From positions 103,524 through 167,523 of the forward strand of contig CAVXNQ010000004.1 in the NCBI GenBank assembly GCA_963763205.1: DNA of 64,000 nucleotides, written 5' to 3'. The notes below the pieces were generated by a model. The model worked only from the letters and a program-made list of their open reading frames with translations, had not been told where the DNA came from and did not search any database. This document shows positions 9,361 to 18,731 of the stretch, piece after piece. Each line of letters starts with the position of its first letter. The stretch's first letter is position 1. The stretch comes from DDH964 sp963763205 (GTDB lineage: Bacteria; Desulfobacterota; Desulfuromonadia; Desulfuromonadales; DDH964). Both the position numbers and the translations under genes were made by a program.

Positions 9361-9855
9361 TTGTCGATCTCAAGGCATTTTCGACCAAATGGTCAGCATG
9401 GCCTGACCCTCGTGGAGCTACTGATCGCCATGGCCATTCTCGGGGTTCTGGCCACGGCGGTGCTGCCCATGGCCGAGGTGACGGTGACCCGCACCAAGGA
9501 ACTGGAACTGCGGCGTTCGCTGCGGTTGCTGCGCACGGCCATCGACGAATACAAGGCCGATTTCGACAAGGCCAAGGCCGGGAACAAGATCATTACCTCC
9601 ATCAACGAAACCGGCTATCCCAAGTCGCTCGAGGAACTGGTCGCAGGGAAGGATTGGGGCGATCTTTATCCCTTCCCGCGAAAATATCTGCGGCGGATTC
9701 CATCCGATCCCTTTGATGTCACCGGTCAGGGGTGGGGGCTGCGCTCCTACGTCGACGATCCGGATTCGACAGTCTGGGGCGGGGAGGATATATTCGATGT
9801 CTACTCGCAAAGTACCGCCGTCGGTCTGGACGGCACCCCCTACAACACCTGGTAA
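9361..9855 (+). CDS. Type II secretion pseudopilin (GspG-like)
   Basis: This product of about 164 residues has a prepilin peptidase site G|LTLVELLIAMAILGVLA, with Glu at position 5 of the mature protein, followed by the hydrophobic helix and a GspG-type C-terminus ending in DIFDVYSQS. The only in-frame start after the secretin stop is TTG 9361, one base downstream of it; GAGGTG lies about 8 bases upstream. The TTG start and the short leader are plausible but unproven. Confidence 0.85.
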   Translation: MSISRHFRPNGQHGLTLVELLIAMAILGVLATAVLPMAEVTVTRTKELELRRSLRLLRTAIDEYKADFDKAKAGNKIITSINETGYPKSLEELVAGKDWGDLYPFPRKYLRRIPSDPFDVTGQGWGLRSYVDDPDSTVWGGEDIFDVYSQSTAVGLDGTPYNTW

Positions 9856-9862
9856 GGCGTTG

Positions 9863-10273
9863 ATGAAACCCGACCGGCTCCGCTGCAAGCGACCACCCGG
9901 CTTCACGCTGATCGAATTGCTGATCGTCATGACGATCATCGGGATTCTCGCCAGTATCGCCATACCCAGCTACCAGACCAGCCTGATCCGCTCCCGGGAG
10001 GCGGTTCTCATGGAGGATCTTTACCAGATGCGGCGGGCGATCGACGGTTATTACGCCGACCATGCCCGCTATCCCGACTCGCTGCAGGAACTGGTCGATG
10101 CCCGCTACCTGCGGGGTATTCCCGTCGATCCCATCACCCGCTCTTCCGAGACCTGGCAGGTCCAGCCTCCGGAACCGACCCCCGACGGAACCCTGGCCGA
10201 AGGCGAGGTCTTCGACGTCCGCAGCGGCTCCGACCTGGTCGGACTCAACGGTATCCCGTATAACGAATGGTAG
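9863..10273 (+). CDS. Type II secretion pseudopilin (second copy)
   Basis: The 136-residue product has a 13-residue basic leader, the cleavage site G|FTLIELLIVMTIIGILA (Glu5 present) and a C-terminal EVFDVRSGSDLVGLNG segment like GspG. ATG 9863 starts 8 bases after the first pseudopilin ends, and ftsE follows 4 bases after its stop. The pair of GspG-like pseudopilins, without obvious GspH/I/J/K partners, is a feature of this reduced system. In Geobacter a pseudopilin of such an atypical T2SS has been called OxpG, from memory. Confidence 0.85.
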   Translation: MKPDRLRCKRPPGFTLIELLIVMTIIGILASIAIPSYQTSLIRSREAVLMEDLYQMRRAIDGYYADHARYPDSLQELVDARYLRGIPVDPITRSSETWQVQPPEPTPDGTLAEGEVFDVRSGSDLVGLNGIPYNEW

Positions 10274-10277
10274 TGTG

Positions 10278-10943
10278 ATGATTCAGCTTTACAACGTGTG
10301 CAAGGCTTACCAGAAGGATTCCTCCGCGCTTGCCGACATCTCCCTGAAGGTTCCCAAAGGCGACTTCCTCTACATCACCGGCGCCTCCGGCGCCGGCAAG
10401 TCGACGCTGCTCAAGCTGCTTTACGCGGCCGAGAAGCCGAGCCGGGGGCAGATCCTGATCAACGGCCAGAACGTGACCCGGATGGGTGCCGGGCGCATCC
10501 CCTATCTGCGGCGGCAACTCGGCGTGGTCTTTCAGGATTTCAAGCTGATCCCGACCCGGACCATCTTCGAAAACGTCGCTTTCCCCCTCGAGGTCCAGGG
10601 CCGCAGGCGGTTCGAGGTCAGCAAGAAGGTCTACCAGACCCTCAAGCAGGTCGGCCTGGAACACAAACTGCATCGCCGGCCCCTGGAACTCTCCGGCGGC
10701 GAACAGCAACGGGCGGCCATTGCCCGGGCGCTGGTCGTCGACCCGCTGGTGCTGCTCGCCGACGAGCCGACCGGAAATCTCGATCCGGAGATCACCCTGG
10801 AGATCATGGAGCTCTTCAAAGGGGCCAACGCCCGCGGCACGACCGTGCTGCTGGCGACCCACGACCGGGAGATGATCCGGCGCTTCCCGCGGCGGGTGAT
10901 CGTGCTCGAGGGCGGCCGGCTGGTCGACGATCGCACCCCCTGA
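10278..10943 (+). CDS. ftsE: Cell division ABC transporter ATPase FtsE
   Basis: This 221-residue ABC ATPase shows Walker A GASGAGKST (about 36-44), the FtsE-type Q-loop VFQDFKLIPTRT, signature LSGGEQQRAAIARA and Walker B VLLADEPTGNLDPE. FtsE pairs with FtsX at the septum and drives peptidoglycan hydrolase activation through EnvC-like partners. ftsX and envC follow directly, which confirms the identity. ATG 10278 was chosen because the aligned FtsE N-terminus (MIQLYNVCKAY) begins there. Confidence 0.95.
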   Translation: MIQLYNVCKAYQKDSSALADISLKVPKGDFLYITGASGAGKSTLLKLLYAAEKPSRGQILINGQNVTRMGAGRIPYLRRQLGVVFQDFKLIPTRTIFENVAFPLEVQGRRRFEVSKKVYQTLKQVGLEHKLHRRPLELSGGEQQRAAIARALVVDPLVLLADEPTGNLDPEITLEIMELFKGANARGTTVLLATHDREMIRRFPRRVIVLEGGRLVDDRTP

Positions 10944-11000
10944 ACTGCAATCCGCGCGGGAAGCTCACATCCCGCAATCGTTTGAACAAAGGACATTGGT

Positions 11001-11897
11001 GTGTTGGAACGGAGTCTCTACCTGTTGCGCCGGGCGCTGCGCAATATCCGCCAGAGCCCGGTGCTCTGCGGCGCAGCGATCGGCACCGTTGCCGTGGCGC
11101 TGACCATTCTCGCCTTCTTCGGCATCGTCGTGCTCAACGTCCAGAAGCTGACCAGCCAGTGGAGTCGCGAGGTCCAGGTCGTCGCCTATCTCGACCAGGT
11201 CCCGACACCCGCGGTGCTGGAGTCCTGGGAAAAGACCATCGCCAACCTGCCCCAGGTGGCGACCGTGGAATTCGTCAGTCGCACGACGGCCCTGGAACGA
11301 TTTCGCCAGCGACTCGGTGCCGATGCTTCCCTGCTCGCCGGCGTCGAGCCCGACACCTTGCCGGCCTCCCTGGAAATCGGCCTGCAGCCGGAAGCGCGGA
11401 ACCGGGCCGGGGTCGAGTCCGTGGTTCGGCAGTTGCGGGAGGGGCTCGGTCTGGGCGATCTGCGCTACGGCCAGGACTGGCTCGACCGCTTCGAGGCATT
11501 TCTCGACCTGTTGCGGACCGGTTTTCTGGTTCTGGGCGGGTTCCTGCTCTTCGCCACCCTGTTCATCGTCGCCAACACCATCAAGCTGACTCTCTATGCA
11601 CGCAAAGACGAATTGGAGGTCATGACCCTGGTCGGCGGCACTCCCTGGTTCATCAAGGCGCCGTTTCTGCTCGAAGGGGCCATCCAGGGTCTTTGCGGCG
11701 GCGGCCTGGCGATCGGCGGTGCGGCGTTGATTTTCCATGGTTTTCTCCAGCATGGCCTGAGCACCCTGCTGCTGGCGGCCGGCATTGACGGCATCAGCTT
11801 TCTGCACCCGCTCCAGCAGGGGCTTCTGGTCGGGCTGGGCGTGCTGCTCGGGGTCTGTGGCAGTCTGTTGTCGCTGCGCCGCCTGGTGCGGATCTGA
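11001..11897 (+). CDS. ftsX: Cell division protein FtsX (permease-like)
   Basis: The 298-residue product has four membrane segments (about 25-50, 172-195, 220-250 and 268-290), with the large periplasmic loop between the first two. GTG 11001 is preceded by AAAGGA at a suitable distance. The stop TGA overlaps the ATG of envC. The periplasmic loop normally recruits the EnvC-type activator encoded next. Confidence 0.93.
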   Translation: MLERSLYLLRRALRNIRQSPVLCGAAIGTVAVALTILAFFGIVVLNVQKLTSQWSREVQVVAYLDQVPTPAVLESWEKTIANLPQVATVEFVSRTTALERFRQRLGADASLLAGVEPDTLPASLEIGLQPEARNRAGVESVVRQLREGLGLGDLRYGQDWLDRFEAFLDLLRTGFLVLGGFLLFATLFIVANTIKLTLYARKDELEVMTLVGGTPWFIKAPFLLEGAIQGLCGGGLAIGGAALIFHGFLQHGLSTLLLAAGIDGISFLHPLQQGLLVGLGVLLGVCGSLLSLRRLVRI

Positions 11898-13070
11898 TGC
11901 GAAGAGGGAGCGCTTTCCGGCGGGGCCTGGTGCTGAGCGGCCTGTGCGTCGTTGTTCTGGTGGCGGCCGGCAAGGTCCGGGCCGACGATCTCTCCGGGAC
12001 GCGCCAGCGACTGGCCGCGATCGAGCGCCGGATCCAGGAGAAGGCAGCCACGGCTGAGGAAAAGCGCCACCGGGAGGAGACCCTGAGGGCCGACCTGAAA
12101 ACCCTGGAAGGGGAACAGCAGCAGCTCGAAGAACGCATCGGACGGCACCAGGTCGCTCTGCACGAACTGGGCGGCAAGCTGGCCGCCGAAAAGCAGCGGG
12201 CCGCCGACCTGAAAGCTTCGGTGGCAACACTCTCCGGGCAGGTGCGCCAGCGTCTCGCCGCCCTGTACAAATTAGAGGACGGCGGGTTGTTACGGGTTCT
12301 GTTCAGCACCACCTCGCCGGCCCGGCTGGCCGAGGACTACGATTATTTCGCCCGTATCGTCGGCCGCGACAAGGTTCTGATCGCCAATTATCGTGATCGG
12401 TTGGAGCAGCAGCAGGTCAGCCTCCGGCGCCTGGCCGAATTGCAGCAGCAGGAAGCGAAGAACTCTGGCCGCCAGTCGCCAGGAACGGCGGACCCTGAGG
12501 GCGGCCGGGACGCTCAAGACCCGCCTGCTTGCCGAATTGCGGCAAGAACGGGAACAGCTCGACCGGGAACTGGCCGAGCTGCGGGAACGGGCCCAGCGGC
12601 TGGCCGCCCTGGTCAAAAGACTTGAATCGTCCAAGGGGGCCGAGTATAGTGCCAAGTCTGGGCTTTTTGCCCGGCAACAGGGGCACTTACAGTGGCCGAT
12701 CAAGGGGGCGCTGGAGGTCCCCTTCGGCACCTCCCGGCATCCCGACCTGGGAACCCTGCGCGACAGCCAGGGGATCGAGATCGGCTGTCGCCCTGGGCAG
12801 CAGGTCCATGCCGTTTGGGCGGGGAGGGTGATTTTCGCCAACTGGTTCAAGGGGTACGGAAACCTGCTGATCATCGACCACGGCGACAGCTATTATTCCC
12901 TCTATGCCCAGGCGGCCAGCCTGGCCAAACATGTCGGCGAGGCGGTTGCGACGGGCGAAGTGGTGGCTCTGGCCGGGTATGAGGGCGCGCGGCGATTCTA
13001 CTTCGAGATCCGCCACAGCGGCACCCCACTCGACCCGGAAAGCTGGCTGGCGCCCCGGGGAAAACTCTGA
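11897..13070 (+). CDS. envC: Murein hydrolase activator EnvC (frameshifted in this sequence)
   Basis: The gene starts with a signal peptide (LSGLCVVVLVAAGKVRA) and a long coiled coil from about residue 28 to 235. It ends in a LytM/M23 domain (from about 255, QGIEIGCRPGQQVHAVWAG, to FYFEIRHSG). The coiled coil breaks at about 12461, where deleting one A restores QQQEAK to TLAASRQERR. The full product is about 390 residues. In the LytM domain the zinc ligands are absent: the expected HxH motif reads FYF, as in EnvC activators that have no peptidase activity of their own. Operon position after ftsEX fits. Confidence 0.88.
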
Positions 13071-13087
13071 TTTCGGAGGACAAGGCA

Positions 13088-14419
13088 ATGCGTAAGGGAC
13101 GGCGGACGACCCTCTTCATTCTGATTCTGGCCCTGGTCATGCTCGGCTGGCTCTCCAGCGGCAAGCTCAATCCGCCGGCGATTGCCGAGTCGGGTGCCGA
13201 TTACCAGGAACTCAAGCTTTTTACCGACGTGCTGTCCATCGTTCGCAAGAGCTATGTGGAAGAGGTGCCGATGAAGGATCTCATCTACGGCGCCATCAAT
13301 GGCATGCTGAGCTCTCTCGACCCCCATTCCTCGTTCATGCCGCCCGACGTCTACAAGGAGATGAAAGTCGATACCCAGGGAGAGTTCGGTGGCTTGGGGA
13401 TCGAGATCACCATCCGTGACCATGTCCTGACCATCGTTTCACCGATCGAGGATACGCCGGCTTTTCGCGCCGGGCTGCAGGCCGGCGATCAGATCATCAA
13501 AATCGACGAGGAATTCACCAAGGACATGACCATCATGGATGCGGTGAAGAAGATGCGCGGTCCCAAAGGGACCAAGGTGACGATTACCGTCATGCGCGAA
13601 GGGTTCGACAAACCCAAGGATTTCACGCTGGTTCGGGAACTGATCAAGATCCAGAGTGTGAAGGCGAAAACCCTGGAGGACGGTTTCGGTTACGTGCGGT
13701 TGACTCAGTTCCAGGAACGGACCGCCGATGACCTGGAGAAGGCCCTCGCCCAGCTGCACCAGAACAACCCCCAGGGGCTGGACGGGCTGATCCTCGATTT
13801 GCGCAACAACCCCGGCGGGTTGTTGGACCAGGCGGTCAAGGTTGCCGACCACTTCCTGGACAAGGGCCTGATCGTCTACACCGAGGGGCGGGAGGAGGGG
13901 AGCAACATGAAGTTCGCCGCCCACCAGGATGGAACCGAACCGGGCTACCCGATGGTGGTCCTCATCAACGGCGGCAGCGCCAGTGCCTCGGAAATCGTCG
14001 CCGGAGCCCTGCATGACCACGAGCGGGCAGTCATCATGGGGACGCAAAGTTTCGGCAAGGGATCGGTGCAGACGGTGATGTCGCTGAGCGATTCGTCGGG
14101 GCTACGGCTGACGACAGCCCTCTACTACACGCCGGCCGGGATCTCCATCCAGGCCAAAGGGATCACACCGGATATCGTGGTGCGGCCGATGGAGGTCAAA
14201 GAGGCCAAGGAGGGCGAGGACGGTGCGCGGCTGCGCGAAAAGGATCTTGCCAAGCATTTCGAGGGGGAGAGCCCGAAATCGACTCCGGCGCCGTCCGCGA
14301 CCCCGGAGCTGAAGTTCCATCTCGACCAGGCGGCCCGGGAAGATTACCAGTTGCTGCGGGCTCTCGACCTGCTCAAAGGCTACCGCATCATGCAGGAGAT
14401 GACCCGCAAGGCCGCCTGA
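13088..14419 (+). CDS. ctpA: Carboxyl-terminal processing protease CtpA (S41 family)
   Basis: This 443-residue periplasmic protease has an N-terminal membrane anchor or signal (about 8-28). Its S41 N-terminal helical region (YGAINGMLSSLDPHSSFM) is followed by a PDZ domain (about 95-170) and a catalytic core. The nucleophile region reads NGGSASASEIVAG, and the general-base lysine lies in GTQSFGKGSVQT. S41 proteases cleave from the C-terminus of periplasmic and membrane proteins and often adjust cell-wall hydrolases, which fits its position after envC. The RBS GGAGG lies at 13076-13080. Confidence 0.94.
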   Translation: MRKGRRTTLFILILALVMLGWLSSGKLNPPAIAESGADYQELKLFTDVLSIVRKSYVEEVPMKDLIYGAINGMLSSLDPHSSFMPPDVYKEMKVDTQGEFGGLGIEITIRDHVLTIVSPIEDTPAFRAGLQAGDQIIKIDEEFTKDMTIMDAVKKMRGPKGTKVTITVMREGFDKPKDFTLVRELIKIQSVKAKTLEDGFGYVRLTQFQERTADDLEKALAQLHQNNPQGLDGLILDLRNNPGGLLDQAVKVADHFLDKGLIVYTEGREEGSNMKFAAHQDGTEPGYPMVVLINGGSASASEIVAGALHDHERAVIMGTQSFGKGSVQTVMSLSDSSGLRLTTALYYTPAGISIQAKGITPDIVVRPMEVKEAKEGEDGARLREKDLAKHFEGESPKSTPAPSATPELKFHLDQAAREDYQLLRALDLLKGYRIMQEMTRKAA

Positions 14420-14470
14420 ACCATCGCCTAACCCCGGGCGGCGCCGCGCCCCCGTTACCTCGGATTCTTC

Positions 14471-15655
14471 ATGTCTGCCAAGAAAAAATCGTCGCGGCGC
14501 AAACCGTCCCGCCGGCCGGCCAAGGGTCCCTTGACCCTGAAACTCTGGTTCGCCGCGGTCTTCCTGGTCGGTTTCGTCCTGGCCTGCCTGCTGCTGCTCG
14601 GGGTACTTCGCACCCGGTTTATGACGCCTGCGCCGCAACCGGCACCGGCCGTCGCGCCGACGGTCGGGCCGGTTGCGCCACCTTCTCCGCCAAGAGCCGT
14701 CGCCGCGGATTGGACGGAGATCCTCGGCTTGCTCAAGGAGCAGGGTTGGGCGGGGGAATTGTCGGGGGTGGCGGAACCTGGAGGAGACTGGCAGTATGTC
14801 GTTGCCCGCCCCCTGCCGGCCCTGGCCGAACTGGAGGGCTTCGCCTCCCGCCTTAACCGGCTGCCCGGAACGACGGCGGCGATCGTCCCCCACCATGGCC
14901 TGCGCCTGACCCTGGCGGACGGCCGGCGCGGGATGATCCTGTTCCAGGCGCCGCCGCTGGTGCCGTCCGGGGAGAAGCTCCCCCGCCTGGCCATCATCGT
15001 CGATGACCTCGGGCGCGACCTGGGCGCCCTGCGGCAGCTGCTGGCCATCGATCTTCCCCTGACCCTGTCCATCCTCCCCGGCGAAGCCCATGCGCGGGAA
15101 TCCGCCATCGCCGCCCATGAAGGCGGGCGCGAGGTCCTGATCCACATTCCCATGGAGCCGCAGGGCTACCCGGCGGTCAACCCCGGCGCCGACGCCCTCT
15201 TCGTCAGCGCCTCCCCCGATGAACTGCGCCGGCGCTTCCAGGGGTACGTGGCGGAGGTGCCGTATGCGGTGGGGGGAAACAACCACATGGGGTCCCGGTT
15301 CACCGAGGATGTCGAGGGGATGGCGGTGGTGCTGGAGCAGCTGCGGGAGGCGGGACTCTTCTTTGTCGACAGCCGGACCACCGGCGCGTCGGTGGCCTAC
15401 GACCTGGCCCGGCGGGCGGGTATTCCCACCGCCCAGCGCGACATCTTTCTCGACAACGTCCAGGATGAGGCGAAAATCGGGGCCGAGATCCACAAGCTGA
15501 TCCGGCTGGCCCGCCAGCGGGGCCGGGCCATCGCTATCTGTCACCCCCACCCGACCACCCTGGCGGCGCTGCGCCGGGCTGTCCCGGAGCTGCATGCGGC
15601 AGGCGTCGAGTTGGTCCCGGTCTCAAGCCTGGTGGCGGTGGCCCCCGCTCAATAG
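14471..15655 (+). CDS. Divergent polysaccharide deacetylase family protein (YibQ-like)
   Basis: This 394-residue protein has an N-terminal membrane anchor (about 28-50), a proline-rich linker and a C-terminal domain from about 175. That domain has the deacetylase-like motifs IIVDDLG, HIPMEPQGYP, NNHMGSRFT, FFVDSRTT and AICHPHPTT. The family (Pfam DUF610/Polysacc_deac_2) is commonly found next to envC and ctpA. Its substrate is uncertain; a cell-envelope glycan is the usual guess. Its stop overlaps the 3' end of the convergent ParA gene by 7 bases. Confidence 0.88.
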   Translation: MSAKKKSSRRKPSRRPAKGPLTLKLWFAAVFLVGFVLACLLLLGVLRTRFMTPAPQPAPAVAPTVGPVAPPSPPRAVAADWTEILGLLKEQGWAGELSGVAEPGGDWQYVVARPLPALAELEGFASRLNRLPGTTAAIVPHHGLRLTLADGRRGMILFQAPPLVPSGEKLPRLAIIVDDLGRDLGALRQLLAIDLPLTLSILPGEAHARESAIAAHEGGREVLIHIPMEPQGYPAVNPGADALFVSASPDELRRRFQGYVAEVPYAVGGNNHMGSRFTEDVEGMAVVLEQLREAGLFFVDSRTTGASVAYDLARRAGIPTAQRDIFLDNVQDEAKIGAEIHKLIRLARQRGRAIAICHPHPTTLAALRRAVPELHAAGVELVPVSSLVAVAPAQ

Positions 15656-17040
15656 AACTGTCCGGCGATGCGTGCGGCGGCTGCCCGGAACGCGCCATGC
15701 TGCTCGTCGTAGAGAATCTCTTCCGGCACGTCGGTGCTGACCCGGCGCACCAGCAGGAAATCGTCTCCCAGCCGTCCCTGTTCATCGCACAGGGTGCGCC
15801 GGGCCAGACGCTGCAGCAGCCGTTCGACGTCCCGGCCGGAGGTCTCCTCCAGGTCGACGACCTTGTGGGAAACCTCCAGGCCCTCTTCGTCGAAACGGTA
15901 GAAGGAGAGTTGCTGGCGGTAGAAGCTCCGGGTCCCGGGCGCCCGGCGCAGGACGAAATAGGAGCGCAGGGCCGATTCCCGGAAGAGTTCCCGCAGTGGA
16001 TCGCCGTCGGCCGGCTCCTTGGCCGCCTGATAGATATTCCGGAAGACCATGCTGGCAAAACACTCTTCTTCCAAATAACCGGTCAGGGTGCCGCTGCCGG
16101 TTTCCGCATAATACCCCGCTGCCCCGATGTTCCCCTCCTGCACCAGCTCCCGCTCGCACACCAGGCAGCTGCGCTGCAGGGCGGCGAAGCGCCCGGCGAA
16201 GGCGGCGCTGCGCTGTTCGCGGCGGAGTTGTTGGACGTGCGCCAGGGCCGTCAGCCGCAGCTCGTCGCAGTCGCGCATGTCCAGGAAGACCTGGCGGGCC
16301 AGGTGGCTGAACTGCAGGTGGACTTCCGTTCCGCGGCCATGGGTGATGATCGGATAAATCCGGCCGGCGGGATTGGTGTTCAGAGATTCGACCTTGGGGC
16401 TCTTGGCGATGTAACCTTCCAGGCACCGATAGCCGCGGTTGATGGCATAGGCCTTGAGCAGCTGATAGAGGTCGCGGAAAGGACCGTCGTAGCGAATCCG
16501 CGAATCGATCAGGCAGGGCAGGATGCGCAGGGCCCTTTTGGCCAGTCCCTGTTCGGCGAAGAAGGCGTAGAGGTGCCGGCAGTTCTCCAGGGAAGGCATA
16601 TCCTTGACCGGAACGATGACCCGGTCGGCGGCATACAGGGCGTTGCGGGTAAAAACGTCCAGATCGGGGCGGGTATCGATGATCAGCACCCCGGAGAGCC
16701 GGGAGGCGCAGAGGCTGCGGGCCAGGATATCGGGGGCGGCCAGCCGTTCGCGCAGGCCGGCAAGATCGCGCTGGGAGGGAATGAACTGCACCCCGTACTC
16801 GCCGATCTCGATCAATTCCTCGGCGGGAGTGCCGCGCAGCAGATCAGCGACATCGCCCCGCGGGGCGTCGCGACCGATCCGGAACATGCGGTCGACTGAA
16901 AAATGGTTGTCGAAGCTGAACAGGGTGACCGGCAGGTCCTCGCAGAGGGCCTTGAGGTAGATGGCGAGATTGGTCGCCAGGGTGGTCTTCCCGACGCCCC
17001 CCTTCTCGCTGGATATGGTCACCACGTAAAGTTGGGACAT
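15649..17040 (-). CDS. ParA-family ATPase with a large uncharacterised C-terminal region
   Basis: The 463-residue product begins with the deviant Walker A motif KGGVGKTT (about 14-21) of ParA/MinD ATPases, with switch motif LIIDTRPDL at about 118. It is much longer than typical ParA (250-290 residues). The C-terminal 200 residues contain two CxxC-like spaced cysteines (SCLVCERE) and no domain I recognise. It stands alone on the minus strand under its own promoter with no parB partner, so a chromosome or plasmid partition role is not implied. Other cargo-positioning roles are possible. Confidence 0.8.
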   Translation of the reverse strand: MSQLYVVTISSEKGGVGKTTLATNLAIYLKALCEDLPVTLFSFDNHFSVDRMFRIGRDAPRGDVADLLRGTPAEELIEIGEYGVQFIPSQRDLAGLRERLAAPDILARSLCASRLSGVLIIDTRPDLDVFTRNALYAADRVIVPVKDMPSLENCRHLYAFFAEQGLAKRALRILPCLIDSRIRYDGPFRDLYQLLKAYAINRGYRCLEGYIAKSPKVESLNTNPAGRIYPIITHGRGTEVHLQFSHLARQVFLDMRDCDELRLTALAHVQQLRREQRSAAFAGRFAALQRSCLVCERELVQEGNIGAAGYYAETGSGTLTGYLEEECFASMVFRNIYQAAKEPADGDPLRELFRESALRSYFVLRRAPGTRSFYRQQLSFYRFDEEGLEVSHKVVDLEETSGRDVERLLQRLARRTLCDEQGRLGDDFLLVRRVSTDVPEEILYDEQHGAFRAAAARIAGQFY

Positions 17041-17071
17041 GGCGGTTCCTTGGTCTGTCGAGGGATCTCTA

Positions 17072-17100
17072 TATATAGGGAATCAGGCCGCTGATGTCAA
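17072..17100 (-). promoter_or_regulatory. Sigma-70 type promoter of the ParA-family gene
   Basis: Read on the minus strand, TTGACA (17100-17095) and TATATA (17077-17072) are 17 bases apart. They lie 32-60 bases upstream of the ATG at 17040. Confidence 0.75.
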
Positions 17101-17131
17101 ATCAAAACCACAATATCTGGTAGTCGCCATC

Positions 17132-18331
17132 ATGAATGAAACCATGCCGCGCCTGACCGTTTCCCGTCTGGTGGCCCTGCTGCGGGAAACCGTCGAGGAT
17201 AATTTCGTCCAGGTCCTGGTGGAAGGAGAGCTGTCCAATTTCGCCGCTCCGGCTTCGGGGCACTGGTACTTTACCCTCAAGGACGACCAGGCCCAGTTGC
17301 GGGCGGTGATGTTCCGCGTTCAGAACCGGCTGTTGCGCTTTCTGCCGGAAAACGGCATGCAGGTCGCCTGCAGCGGGCGGGTATCCGTCTACAGCCAGCG
17401 CGGCGAGCTGCAGCTGATCGTCGACGCCCTCCACCCCCTCGGCGCCGGTGGCCTGCAACTGGCCTTCGAGCAGTTGAAGACCCGCCTGGCTGCAGAAGGG
17501 CTGTTTGCCGCCGAGCGCAAACGGCCCCTGCCCGCGCATCCGGCCACGGTGGGGGTGGTCACCTCGGCGACCGGCGCGGCCATTTACGACATCCTCAACG
17601 TCCTTCGCCGCCGCGCCGCCGGACTGCGGATCATCCTGCGCCCGGTCCGGGTCCAGGGGGAGGGGGCTCCCGCGGAGATCGCCGAGGCGATCGGCGACCT
17701 CAACCGCCAGGGGCTGGCCGAAGTGCTGATCGTCGGCCGGGGCGGCGGTTCGCTGGAGGATCTCTGGGCGTTCAATACCGAGGTGGTGGCGCGGGCGATT
17801 GCCGCTTCCGCCATGCCGGTGATTTCCGCCGTCGGCCACGAAATCGACGTCACCATCGCCGATTTCGTGGCCGACCTGCGGGCGCCGACGCCGAGTGCCG
17901 CCGCCGAGCTGGTGGCCGCCAGCCGCTTGGAGCTGGAGCGGCATCTCGATCACCTGGTGCTGCGCCTCGCCGGCCAGATCCGGGGGCGGCTGGCTTTGTG
18001 GGAGGAGCGCGTGGCCGGTTTCAAGGGGCGGCTGCGCTCCCCCCTGGCCGACCTCGCCCTCTCCCGGCAGCGCCACCTGGCGCTGGAACGGCGCCTGCTG
18101 CGCGCCTGGCAGGGGCGGCTACGCGAAACCGCCGGGCAGCTCGCCACCCTGGGGGCCCGGCTCGACGCGCTCTCGCCGCTGCGCACCCTGGAACGGGGAT
18201 ACGCGGTCGCCGTGGCCGAAAAGGACGGCCGGGTGGTCACCGACGCGCGGGACCTGGCGGCGGGCGACCGGCTGCAGCTCCTCTTGGCCCGGGGCCGGGC
18301 GCGGGTGGTGGTCGAGGGGACGGATGCCTGA
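17132..18331 (+). CDS. xseA: Exodeoxyribonuclease VII large subunit XseA
   Basis: The 399-residue product has an N-terminal OB-fold (VEGELSNFAAPASGHWYFTLKD) and the conserved catalytic core. The core shows GVVTSATGAAIYDIL, LIVGRGGGSLEDLWAFN and SAVGHEIDVTIADFVADLRAPTP in three adjoining blocks. A coiled-coil C-terminal region ends in LERGYAV. ExoVII degrades single-stranded DNA in both directions and needs the small subunit encoded at 18479. The start at 17132 matches the family N-terminus; longer upstream frames cross the divergent promoter region. Confidence 0.95.
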   Translation: MNETMPRLTVSRLVALLRETVEDNFVQVLVEGELSNFAAPASGHWYFTLKDDQAQLRAVMFRVQNRLLRFLPENGMQVACSGRVSVYSQRGELQLIVDALHPLGAGGLQLAFEQLKTRLAAEGLFAAERKRPLPAHPATVGVVTSATGAAIYDILNVLRRRAAGLRIILRPVRVQGEGAPAEIAEAIGDLNRQGLAEVLIVGRGGGSLEDLWAFNTEVVARAIAASAMPVISAVGHEIDVTIADFVADLRAPTPSAAAELVAASRLELERHLDHLVLRLAGQIRGRLALWEERVAGFKGRLRSPLADLALSRQRHLALERRLLRAWQGRLRETAGQLATLGARLDALSPLRTLERGYAVAVAEKDGRVVTDARDLAAGDRLQLLLARGRARVVVEGTDA

Positions 18332-18478
18332 ACCCCGGCGCCGGCCGGGAAGACGGGCGCCCTACGGGGCAGCCGGCGACCGGAAGATGGTTCCCTGCGC
18401 CGGTCCCGATACCGGGAAAAATCTTGACTCGACCAGGGCCTACGGCAATAATTGAAGTTCCGGCTCAAGGAGAGAATG

Positions 18479-18727
18479 ATGACGAAGAAAAAACCGGTAA
18501 CCCTCTCTATTGAAGCAGAGCTCAAGGCCTTGGAAACCGCGGTTGAGCGCCTGGAACAGGGGGACCTCCCGCTTGAGGAGGCGCTGGCCTGTTTCGAACA
18601 GGGGGTGCAGGCCGCAAGCCGTTGCCAGGGGCTGCTCAAGGATGTCGAAACGCGGGTCGAGTGCCTGCTCAAGGATCGGGCCGGCGATCTTCACCTCGAA
18701 GCGTTCCCCATCGATGAGGGCGATTGA
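18479..18727 (+). CDS. xseB: Exodeoxyribonuclease VII small subunit XseB
   Basis: The 82-residue helical protein carries the XseB pattern LETAVERLEQGDLPLEEALA, then FEQGVQAASRCQ. Two adjacent ATG codons occur (18476 and 18479). The second is better placed, 6 bases after AGGAG. ispA starts 4 bases after its stop. The order xseA-xseB-ispA-dxs is a common bacterial cluster. Confidence 0.93.
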   Translation: MTKKKPVTLSIEAELKALETAVERLEQGDLPLEEALACFEQGVQAASRCQGLLKDVETRVECLLKDRAGDLHLEAFPIDEGD

Positions 18728-18731
18728 CGTG

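Noticed and set aside
1040..10273. The operon as a genuine type IV pilus locus
   Set aside because: There is no major pilin, PilT or PilQ-type arrangement. The pseudopilins end in GspG-type C-termini and the secretin and ATPase fit the atypical T2SS reading better.
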